NCBI GenBank assembly: GCA_003511845.1
Contig: DOIV01000064.1
Location: 1-5,158, forward strand
From: Flavobacteriaceae bacterium
Lineage (GTDB): Bacteria > Bacteroidota > Bacteroidia > Flavobacteriales > Flavobacteriaceae
Direction of reading: 5' to 3'
Length of the DNA stretch: 5,158 bases
The notes below the pieces were generated by a model. It was not told the DNA's origin. It saw only the letters and a program-made list of their open reading frames with translations, and did no database searches. The position numbers were made by a program, and so were the translations under genes. Positions 1-5,158 of this stretch are shown here, one piece after another; the stretch's first letter is position 1; each line of letters begins with the position of its first letter.

Positions 1-79
1 AAAGTTAAAATAAATTTCTAAACCTTTAACTATTATGAAATACAAAGTATTCACGAATTCCTTAAAAAATAACAAAGCT

Positions 80-958
80 ATGAGTAAAAAAATTATTTTA
101 TTACTAATCATCGGATTATCCATTATTTCGTGTAAAGACATGAAAAAAAGTGTTAAAGATGGTCTTGCTGATACAACAAAAAAGGATTCAATAACAGACA
201 TCAAGTTACATGTTTTTGATGGTGGAAAAATTCAAGTAAACAACCTTGAATTATTTTCTGAAGACACTACCTACCACGGACAAACAAAAACCTTTGCAGA
301 TGCATTTTACGTAATTCAACATCCGAAAGGAAATTTAATTTGGGATGCTGGTTTGCCTGAAAATTTAGTGGGTTTGCCTGAGCCTTTTACTGACCCAAGT
401 GGTGCATTTACAGTTTCTAGAAAAGATTCTGTGGTGAATCAGTTAAAAACAATAGGCTTAACAGTTGACGATTTTAAATATATCGCCTTATCGCATTCTC
501 ATTTTGATCATGTTGGTCATGCCAATCATTTTAAAAATGCAACTTGGCTAGTGCAAGAAAATGAATATGATTTTTTTACCAGTGACTCTGCACAAATTAA
601 ACATGCAGATATTTATGCAATGATTAAAGATTTGAATAAAGTACAAAAATTAAATGGAGATTATGATGTGTTTGGAGACAGTACCGTTGTTATCAAAAAC
701 ATGCCTGGACATACTATTGGTCATCAAGTATTGTACTTAAATATAGGATTGGAAAAACCGTTATTATTAACAGGAGATCTGTATCATTTTGAAGAAAATA
801 GAATTCATAGAAGGACTCCTATGTTTAATCATGACATTCCATTAACTAAAAAAAGCATGGATACCTTTGAAGCTTTTGCCAAAGCCAATAATGCAACTGT
901 TATCATACAACATTCTCCAAAAGATTTTGATAAACTCAAACAATTATTAAAAAATTAA
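80..958 (+). CDS. MBL-fold metallohydrolase, predicted lipoprotein (N-acyl homoserine lactonase-like)
   Basis: The product (292 aa from this start) is a metallo-beta-lactamase-fold hydrolase. The zinc motif is complete: H139-x-H141-x-D143-H144 (within SHSHFDHVGH), H211 in PGHTIGH, D233 in LLTGDLY, and H278 in IIQHS. This HxHxDH~H~D~H layout, with a long N-terminal strand region containing IWDAG, is that of the N-acyl homoserine lactonase-like branch. The substrate cannot be read from sequence, so lactone or ester hydrolysis is only a family guess. The ATG at 80 is preferred over the in-frame ATG at 35. It gives a compact lipoprotein signal: MSKK, a hydrophobic run at residues 5-17, lipobox IISC, and lipidated C18. 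The longer form would put 15 polar residues in front. The protein should therefore be anchored in the cell envelope, facing the periplasm or outside. It ends 17 bases before sufC, so co-transcription is likely. Fold confidence is high; specificity is low. Confidence 0.9.
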   Translation: MSKKIILLLIIGLSIISCKDMKKSVKDGLADTTKKDSITDIKLHVFDGGKIQVNNLELFSEDTTYHGQTKTFADAFYVIQHPKGNLIWDAGLPENLVGLPEPFTDPSGAFTVSRKDSVVNQLKTIGLTVDDFKYIALSHSHFDHVGHANHFKNATWLVQENEYDFFTSDSAQIKHADIYAMIKDLNKVQKLNGDYDVFGDSTVVIKNMPGHTIGHQVLYLNIGLEKPLLLTGDLYHFEENRIHRRTPMFNHDIPLTKKSMDTFEAFAKANNATVIIQHSPKDFDKLKQLLKN

Positions 959-975
959 ACGATTTAAAATTGAAG

Positions 976-1713
976 ATGTTAGAAATAAAAAACTTACATG
1001 CCAATATTGGCGATAAAGAAATATTAAAAGGAATAAACCTCAGCATAAAAGCTGGTGAAGTGCATGCTATTATGGGACCAAATGGTTCAGGAAAAAGCAC
1101 ATTAGCAACTGTTATTGCTGGTAAGGAAGAATATGAAGTTACCAAAGGTAAAATCACTCTTAACAATGAAGACTTAGAAGATTTAGCTCCTGAAGAAAGA
1201 GCTCATAAAGGTATCTTTCTTTCTTTTCAATATCCTATTGAAATTCCTGGGGTGTCTGTTACTAACTTTGTTAAAACGGCTATTAACGAAACACGAAAAG
1301 CCAATGGTAAAAAAGAACTTCCTGCTAAGGATATGTTGAAGAAAATTCGTGAAAAATCTGAGTTGTTAGAAATTGATAGAAAATTCTTATCACGTTCATT
1401 AAATGAAGGTTTTTCTGGTGGTGAAAAAAAACGAAATGAAATATTTCAAATGGCAATGTTAGAACCAAAATTAGCCATTCTTGATGAAACCGATTCTGGT
1501 TTAGATATTGACGCTTTAAAGGTTGTTGCTAACGGAGTAAATAAACTAAAAAGTAATGATAATGCTGTTATTTTAATCACACATTATCAACGCTTGCTAG
1601 ACTATATAGTGCCTGATTTTGTACATGTTTTACACAACGGCAAAATTGTAAAATCTGGTGGTAAAGAATTGGCTCATGAATTGGAAGCAAAAGGATATGA
1701 TTGGTTGAAATAA
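976..1713 (+). CDS. sufC: Fe-S cluster assembly ATPase SufC
   Basis: SufC is the cytosolic ABC-type ATPase that binds SufB and SufD and powers Fe-S cluster assembly on the SufBCD scaffold. The 245-aa product has the usual family length and all nucleotide-binding motifs: Walker A GPNGSGKST (34-42), Q-loop Q85 in SFQYP, the SufC-type signature NEGFSGGEKKR (143-153), Walker B LAILDETDSGLD (166-177) and the switch histidine H203 in ITHYQRLLDY. The ETDSGLD and HYQRLL variants separate SufC from ordinary transporter ATPases. There are no membrane segments. The ATG at 976 gives the normal family start (MLEIKNLHA); a TTG six bases upstream is in frame but less likely. The gene follows the lipoprotein hydrolase by 17 bases. 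It is separated from its partner sufD by about 495 bases holding a four-helix-bundle gene, which is unusual spacing. Its stop codon lies inside a hairpin. Confidence 0.97.
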   Translation: MLEIKNLHANIGDKEILKGINLSIKAGEVHAIMGPNGSGKSTLATVIAGKEEYEVTKGKITLNNEDLEDLAPEERAHKGIFLSFQYPIEIPGVSVTNFVKTAINETRKANGKKELPAKDMLKKIREKSELLEIDRKFLSRSLNEGFSGGEKKRNEIFQMAMLEPKLAILDETDSGLDIDALKVVANGVNKLKSNDNAVILITHYQRLLDYIVPDFVHVLHNGKIVKSGGKELAHELEAKGYDWLK

Positions 1714-1730
1714 TTTGCTTTTGCAAATTA
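1711..1730 (+). other. AT-rich hairpin overlapping the sufC stop codon
   Basis: TAATTTGC (1711-1718) pairs perfectly with GCAAATTA (1723-1730) across a TTTT loop, giving an 8-bp stem. The sufC stop codon TAA forms the first three bases of the stem. Only two pairs are G-C, and the following TTTATT is a weak U-tract, so this is not a strong intrinsic terminator. It could be a leaky terminator, an mRNA 3'-end stabiliser that sets SufC above SufD, or chance in AT-rich DNA. A hairpin in the same position follows sufD. Confidence 0.45.
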
Positions 1731-1734
1731 TTTA

Positions 1735-1745
1735 TTCCGAGTTTC
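1735..1745 (+). repeat. Left arm of 11-bp inverted repeat
   Basis: TTCCGAGTTTC is the exact reverse complement of GAAACTCGGAA at 2179-2189. It starts 21 bases after the sufC stop and lies 38 bases before the four-helix-bundle start codon. Pairing does not extend beyond the 11 bases on either side. The two arms enclose 433 bases that include the whole small gene. Confidence 0.6.
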
Positions 1746-1783
1746 TTGTTTTGTGTTTTACGGGTAACTACTAATAAAAATTT

Positions 1784-2173
1784 ATGGCTACAATTCAAAA
1801 TTTTGAAGATTTAGAAATATGGCAGCTTTCAAGAGTTTTATGTAATGAAATTTACAGTGTCATATCTTCAACTCCGTTAAAAAGTGATTATAAACTGAAA
1901 GAACAAATTAATGGCTCTTCAGGTTCTGTAATGGATAATATTGCAGAAGGTTTTGAACGAGATGGAAACAAAGAATTTAGACAATTTCTTTCGATTGCAA
2001 AAGCTTCTTGTGGAGAAACTAGGTCTCAACTATATAGAATAATAGATCGAAAATATATTGACAAAGATAAGTTTGAAGAAATAAAACAGCTTACCGTCAA
2101 AATTGGAAACAAAATAGGTTCATTTATGAATTATCTGAAAAATAATGATTTTAAAGGTAATAAGTTTAAATAA
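1784..2173 (+). CDS. Four-helix-bundle protein, 23S rRNA intervening-sequence (IVS) family
   Basis: The 129-aa product is all-helical and matches the IVS/four-helix-bundle family (usually about 115-130 aa). It opens with NFEDLEIWQLSR, the usual 'F.dL.vw..a' start. It then has QINGSSGSVMDNIAEGFER (41-59), corresponding to the family's 'Q...a..Si..NIAEG..R' core, and FRQFLSIAKASCGETRSQLY (65-84), corresponding to 'fl.fL.iA.gS..E...ql'. It lacks a signal peptide or membrane segment. The molecular function of the family is not established; a nucleic-acid-binding role has been suggested because members are encoded in rRNA intervening sequences. ATG at 1784 is the natural start, preceded by an AT-rich stretch without a clear Shine-Dalgarno site. 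The gene sits between sufC and sufD and is flanked by inverted repeats, which suggests a passenger of the operon rather than an Fe-S assembly factor. Confidence 0.9.
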   Translation: MATIQNFEDLEIWQLSRVLCNEIYSVISSTPLKSDYKLKEQINGSSGSVMDNIAEGFERDGNKEFRQFLSIAKASCGETRSQLYRIIDRKYIDKDKFEEIKQLTVKIGNKIGSFMNYLKNNDFKGNKFK

Positions 2174-2178
2174 TTAAC

Positions 2179-2189
2179 GAAACTCGGAA
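2179..2189 (+). repeat. Right arm of 11-bp inverted repeat
   Basis: GAAACTCGGAA begins five bases after the stop codon of the four-helix-bundle gene and is the exact reverse complement of the arm at 1735-1745. It overlaps the first heptad of the short tandem repeat at 2181-2197. In the transcript the two arms could pair around the small gene. Confidence 0.6.
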
Positions 2190-2197
2190 CTTGGAAC
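2181..2197 (+). repeat. Short heptad tandem repeat (AACTCGG AACTTGG AAC) in the sufD leader
   Basis: Two 7-base units, AACTCGG (2181-2187) and AACTTGG (2188-2194), differ at one base and are followed by a partial third unit, AAC. A decayed continuation, AACACAG, may extend the array to 2201. The repeat ends 11 bases before the sufD ATG, so it supplies most of the sufD leader. A TTG inside it (2191) opens the sufD frame early and should not be taken as the start. I recall similar GGAACTTGGAAC runs near four-helix-bundle genes in Bacteroidota; this needs a search to confirm. Confidence 0.5.
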
Positions 2198-2208
2198 ACA
2201 GAATAACA

Positions 2209-3531
2209 ATGGATTTAAAAGAAAAACTCGTAACCTCATTTTTAGCATTTGAAAATAATGTAAGCACAGATACTGAATCAACTATTCATGATATCCGCTC
2301 AAAAGCGTTTACTTATTTTGAAGAACATGGTTTCCCTACAAAAAAGGATGAAGAGTGGAAATACACACCCTTAAAATCAGTATTAAAACACGATTACACT
2401 ATATTTCCTAAAGCTGAAACGGCAATCGAATTTGCTGCAGTAAAAAAATATTTTTTACACGAAATTGATTCGTATAAAATTGTATTTATTGATGGTGTTT
2501 ATAGCTCATTTCTATCTGAAACTACACATGACGGATTTGATATCTGCTTAATGTCATCTGCTTTAAAAAAGCCGAAATATAAAATGGTAATCGACCATTA
2601 TTTCAATAAAATTGCCTCAAAAAAGGATAGTATTACTTCATTAAATACTGCTTTTTCTAGTGAAGGTGCTTATATTCATATTCCTAAAAATATAGTACTT
2701 CCTAAACCAATACAGATTGTTCATTTTTCTACAGGTTCTGAAGCTCAAGTAATGCTACAACCTCGTAGTTTGGTTATTGTTGATGAGAATTCTCATGTGC
2801 AAATCATAGAGCGTCATCAAAGTTTAACTGACAACGTTGTGTTTACCAATTCGGTTACTGAAATTTTTGCAGAAAAAAGAGCAATCGTAGATTATTACAA
2901 AATTCAAAACGATAAAAAAACGGCTTCATTAATTGACAATACTTCCGTGCAACAAAAACAACAAAGTATAGTTTCTGTCAATACGTTTTCGTTTGGCGGT
3001 AATTTTACACGAAATACGTTAGAGTTTCATCAAGAAGGTGAATATATTGATTCTATCCTTAACGGGATTACCATTATTGGCGATAAACAATTGGTTGACA
3101 ATCACACTTTGGTAAATCATAACTATCCTAATTGTGAAAGTCATGAGTTGTATAAAGGCATTTATGCTGATAAATCGGTAGGTGTTTTTAACGGAAAAGT
3201 CATCGTAAAACAAGCCGCTCAAAAAACCAATGCGTATCAACAAAATAATAATATTATTATTGATGATGGAGCAACTATCAATTCAAAACCTCAGCTAGAA
3301 ATTTTTGCAGATGATGTTAAATGTTCTCATGGTTGTACTATCGGTCAGCTTGACGAAGACGCTATGTTTTATCTACGTTCACGTGGTATCCCTAAAAAAG
3401 AAGCCGAAGCTCTACTGCTTTATGCCTTTGCAAATGATGCATTAGAAAAAATAAAAATTCCTGAATTAAAAACTAGAATTACTAGACTTATTGCTAAAAA
3501 ACTAGGTGTAGAATTGGGATTTGAATTGTAA
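2209..3531 (+). CDS. sufD: Fe-S cluster assembly protein SufD
   Basis: SufD pairs with SufB on a SufC dimer to form the cytosolic SufBC2D scaffold and is needed for iron entry during cluster assembly. The 440-aa product has the expected length. It has a helical N-terminal region with the family motif KKDEEWKYTPL (45-55), a central beta-helix from about residue 150, and the conserved C-terminal core. That core includes GVFNGKVIVKQAAQKTNAYQ (325-344), SKPQLEIFADDVKCSHG (359-375) and AMFYLRSRGI (385-394). H374 in KCSHG is the candidate counterpart of the functionally important H360 of E. coli SufD, with C372 two residues before it. The lack of a SufB-type N-terminal region and the SRGI..EA ending favour SufD over SufB. 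ATG at 2209 (MDLKEK) is preferred to the TTG at 2191, which lies in a repeat. A TRIC-family gene, not sufS, follows 34 bases later. Confidence 0.95.
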   Translation: MDLKEKLVTSFLAFENNVSTDTESTIHDIRSKAFTYFEEHGFPTKKDEEWKYTPLKSVLKHDYTIFPKAETAIEFAAVKKYFLHEIDSYKIVFIDGVYSSFLSETTHDGFDICLMSSALKKPKYKMVIDHYFNKIASKKDSITSLNTAFSSEGAYIHIPKNIVLPKPIQIVHFSTGSEAQVMLQPRSLVIVDENSHVQIIERHQSLTDNVVFTNSVTEIFAEKRAIVDYYKIQNDKKTASLIDNTSVQQKQQSIVSVNTFSFGGNFTRNTLEFHQEGEYIDSILNGITIIGDKQLVDNHTLVNHNYPNCESHELYKGIYADKSVGVFNGKVIVKQAAQKTNAYQQNNNIIIDDGATINSKPQLEIFADDVKCSHGCTIGQLDEDAMFYLRSRGIPKKEAEALLLYAFANDALEKIKIPELKTRITRLIAKKLGVELGFEL

Positions 3532-3548
3532 TTTTTCAATGAAAAATT
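3530..3548 (+). other. AT-rich hairpin overlapping the sufD stop codon
   Basis: AATTTTTC (3530-3537) pairs perfectly with GAAAAATT (3541-3548) across the loop AAT, giving an 8-bp stem with a single G-C pair. Its first two bases belong to the sufD TAA stop. No U-tract follows, so termination here is doubtful, and the next gene starts 17 bases downstream of the stem. The position on the stop codon matches the hairpin after sufC. It may protect transcript ends or be a by-product of base composition. Confidence 0.35.
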
Positions 3549-3565
3549 TAGCATACTGAGAGTAA

Positions 3566-4198
3566 ATGAATTTAATATACACATTAGACATTCTTGGAAC
3601 TTTTGCATTTGCTATTAGCGGTGCATTAGTCGCTTCTAAAAAAAAATTCGATTTATTTGGTGTAATCATCATTGCTTTTGTAACTGCTGTTGGTGGAGGA
3701 ATGATACGTGATGTACTTATCAATGCACATCCTATAAACTGGATTGCTGATTTGAATTACATCTGGACAATTTTATTAGCTGTAGTTTTTACATTTTTAT
3801 TTAAAAGTAAAATTGCACCTTTGAGTAAAACAATGTTTTTATTTGACACCATTGGTTTAGGTGTTTTTACATTATTAGGTGTTCAAAAGGGGTTGGTATT
3901 TAACCTGCATCCTTTTGTAGCTGTAGTAATGGGAATGGTATCTGCTGTCATGGGAGGAGTAACAAGAGATATTTTAACAAACAATGTTCCTTTAATCTTT
4001 AAAAAAGAAATTTATGCAATGGCATCATTAGCTGGAGGAGCGACTTACTTAACAGCCAGTTATTTTAATTTGCCTGATAATATTCAATTTTCAGCAACAA
4101 TAATGGTAGTTATTGTAATTCGATTAATAGCAGTAAAATATAAATTAAGATTACCTCAAATTAAAGATGATCTATTTACCAAAAAAAATAGAGGCTAA
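3566..4198 (+). CDS. TRIC-family (YadS/UPF0126-like) seven-helix membrane protein, putative cation channel
   Basis: The 210-aa product matches the prokaryotic TRIC family, a tandem duplication of a three-helix glycine-rich unit plus a seventh helix. Both repeats show the hallmark G-rich/RD motif: AVGGGMIRDVL (41-51) and VMGGVTRDIL (128-137). Hydrophobic segments lie near residues 3-21, 29-47, 63-79, 91-109, 115-132, 148-165 and 172-190, and the C-terminus is short and basic (KYKLRLP...KKNRG). Length is normal for the family (about 200-220 aa). Characterised bacterial and archaeal members form homotrimeric, K+-permeable inner-membrane channels; other members have been linked to amino-acid transport, so the substrate here is open. 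It starts 34 bases after sufD and may be read from the suf transcript, although no functional link is evident. It converges with the serine hydrolase gene, with a 9-base gap. Confidence 0.9.
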   Translation: MNLIYTLDILGTFAFAISGALVASKKKFDLFGVIIIAFVTAVGGGMIRDVLINAHPINWIADLNYIWTILLAVVFTFLFKSKIAPLSKTMFLFDTIGLGVFTLLGVQKGLVFNLHPFVAVVMGMVSAVMGGVTRDILTNNVPLIFKKEIYAMASLAGGATYLTASYFNLPDNIQFSATIMVVIVIRLIAVKYKLRLPQIKDDLFTKKNRG

Positions 4199-4207
4199 CA
4201 CTTTAGT

Positions 4208-5158
4208 TTACTCAACACAATCAGTAATTTCTTTTAAAAAGAGGTTAAAATCAAATCCGCTATCACCTACCAAGCCCATTCTAACCACAACCAAACCTTT
4301 TGAAGGAATGATAAAAACACGCTGCCCTTGAAACCCGTTTGCGGAATAAATATCTTTTGGAGCATCAGGGTATTTTCCGCCTGCATTGAGCCAAAAATGC
4401 CCTCCATAAACACCTTTTGAAGTTTCTGTAGGTGTTTTTACATAGTCTACCCATGACTCGTCAAACAATTGTTCGCCATTCCAATTGCCTTTGTGTAAAT
4501 ATAATAAGCCAAATTTTGCCCAATCTCTAGTTGTTGCCCAAGAATAAGAAGACCCCACATAATTACCTGCCAAATCTGCTTCAATAACCATAGAATGCAT
4601 CCCAATTTTATCAATCAAACTACTATACCAAAAATCTAAATAGTCTTGATGTGAATCAAAATATTTCCTGAGCATTCCCGACAATAAATTGGACGTTCCA
4701 GATGAATAATTCCAGCTTTCATTAGGCTTCCCTATCAATTGCTTTTCTTCTTGAGCCTTAGCCATGTTTTCAGCTAAAAACAGCATTTTTGTAACATCAG
4801 AAATTCCTTCATAAACCTCTTGCCAAGCCAATCCGCTATTCATATGTAATAAATCATTTATCGTAATATTTGCTCTTTCATCATTTTTCCAAGCATCAAT
4901 TTTAGCGTTATCATTGATGTTTAACTTACCTTGTTTTTGAAGGATGCCGTATATGGTTGCCGTAATACTTTTGGTCATAGACCAACCTTGTAACAAGGAG
5001 TTTTCATCAAAACCATCTGCATATTCTTCTGCAAGTATTTGATCTTTATAAAGCACTAAAACCGACCTTGTTTTTTTGATTTGATTATTGGTAAAAGCAC
5101 TATCTACAACAGCTTTTAAATTCTTATAATCTATTTCAGCAAATAAAGTATCCTTTTG
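4208..5158 (-). CDS. Serine hydrolase, class C beta-lactamase family (5' end outside window)
   Basis: The frame is open to the window edge at 5158, so the N-terminus is missing; 316 residues are visible, starting QKDTLFAEID. A GTG at 5056 is in frame but is not the start, because the upstream codons continue the family pattern (KNLKAVVDSAF, TRSVLVLYKDQILAEEY). Counting visible residues, the active site is GWSMTKS with nucleophile S60 and base K63 (SxxK). The second motif is WNYSSGTSNLL with Y151, and the third strand region is GFQGQRVFIIP (275-285) instead of a classical KTG. This pattern fits the esterase/DD-peptidase-like beta-lactamase-related enzymes rather than true antibiotic-degrading lactamases. 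Other family landmarks are LLHMNSGLAW and WATTRDWAKFGLLYL. A signal peptide may lie beyond the edge. The 3' end faces the TRIC gene with no visible terminator. Confidence 0.92.
   Translation of the reverse strand, partial: QKDTLFAEIDYKNLKAVVDSAFTNNQIKKTRSVLVLYKDQILAEEYADGFDENSLLQGWSMTKSITATIYGILQKQGKLNINDNAKIDAWKNDERANITINDLLHMNSGLAWQEVYEGISDVTKMLFLAENMAKAQEEKQLIGKPNESWNYSSGTSNLLSGMLRKYFDSHQDYLDFWYSSLIDKIGMHSMVIEADLAGNYVGSSYSWATTRDWAKFGLLYLHKGNWNGEQLFDESWVDYVKTPTETSKGVYGGHFWLNAGGKYPDAPKDIYSANGFQGQRVFIIPSKGLVVVRMGLVGDSGFDFNLFLKEITDCVE

Larger units (their letters stand above)
1735..2197 (+). mobile_element. Candidate inserted cassette carrying the four-helix-bundle gene
   Basis: A single small gene between sufC and sufD is bracketed by a perfect 11-base inverted repeat: TTCCGAGTTTC at 1735-1745 and GAAACTCGGAA at 2179-2189. 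The right arm continues into AACTCGG/AACTTGG heptads up to about 2197. sufC and sufD are normally close neighbours, so this block looks like an insertion into the operon, in the same orientation as transcription. The family of the encoded protein was first known from intervening sequences inserted in 23S rRNA genes, which are also bounded by inverted repeats. I see no transposase and no convincing target-site duplication. Boundaries are approximate, and mobility is inference. Confidence 0.35.

Noticed and set aside
11..18. Possible Bacteroidota -7 promoter box TAAATTTC before the lipoprotein hydrolase gene
   Set aside because: It matches TAnnTTTG at all but the last base, but the partner TTTG element would fall outside the window, and such AT-rich matches are frequent by chance.
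35..79. Upstream ATG at 35 as start of the hydrolase
   Set aside because: It adds 15 polar residues ahead of a signal peptide that is already complete from the ATG at 80, where MSKK leads straight into the hydrophobic run and lipobox.
955..967. Small hairpin TTAAA-CGA-TTTAA on the stop codon of the hydrolase gene, as a third stop-codon hairpin
   Set aside because: The stem is only 5 A-T pairs, too weak to count beside the 8-bp stems after sufC and sufD.
936..1166. Minus-strand open frame of 76 codons opposite the start of sufC
   Set aside because: It is a shadow of sufC without recognisable motifs. The same applies to minus-strand frames at 1577-1798, 3019-3243, 3420-3608 and 3502-3723.
1724..1745. 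Target-site duplication around the putative cassette
   Set aside because: The bases just outside the two arms (ending TTTA on the left, starting CTTG on the right) do not match, so no duplication can be claimed.
1750..1780. Own promoter for the four-helix-bundle gene (TTTG at 1750 and TAATAAAA near 1772)
   Set aside because: The spacing is plausible, but the second element lacks the TTTG half of TAnnTTTG; support is too weak to list.
1..5158. CRISPR array, tRNA, rRNA, riboswitch or phage genes
   Set aside because: No regularly spaced direct repeats, cloverleaf-like sequence, rRNA-like blocks or phage-type proteins were seen on either strand.

Overview
The window looks like chromosomal DNA of a low-GC Bacteroidota, most likely a marine-type flavobacterium. 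The evidence is AT-rich sequence with AT-biased codon choice, weak or absent Shine-Dalgarno signals, a Bacteroidota-style lipoprotein signal, and family variants (SufC, SufD, a four-helix-bundle/IVS-type protein) of the kind found in that phylum. The taxonomic call is inference from style; there is no rRNA gene or other marker here.

Layout. Five genes run left to right. (1) Positions 80-958 encode a lipoprotein metallo-beta-lactamase-fold hydrolase of the N-acyl homoserine lactonase-like group. (2) Positions 976-1713 encode SufC, the ATPase of Fe-S cluster assembly, starting only 17 bases after gene 1. (3) Positions 1784-2173 encode a small four-helix-bundle (23S rRNA intervening-sequence family) protein. 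(4) Positions 2209-3531 encode SufD. (5) Positions 3566-4198 encode a TRIC/YadS-family seven-helix membrane protein. A sixth gene on the minus strand (4208-5158, 5' part cut off by the window edge) encodes a class C beta-lactamase-type serine hydrolase. It converges on the TRIC gene with a 9-base gap. No stretch over 300 bases lacks a gene.

How the genes fit together. SufC and SufD are subunits of the SufBCD Fe-S scaffold, so this is part of a suf operon. sufB would be expected upstream of the window, but sufS does not follow sufD here. The lipoprotein hydrolase and the TRIC gene are close enough to be co-transcribed with suf, but nothing in the sequence ties them to Fe-S assembly.

The most interesting structure is the sufC-sufD junction. 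The four-helix-bundle gene there is bracketed by a perfect 11-base inverted repeat (1735-1745 and 2179-2189). The right arm runs into a short heptad repeat (AACTCGG, AACTTGG, AAC) that forms most of the sufD leader. This resembles an inserted cassette that has split a normally tight gene pair. In addition, AT-rich hairpins sit directly on the stop codons of both sufC and sufD. I see no convincing new defence or metabolic system; the cassette and the stop-codon hairpins are the items to follow up.
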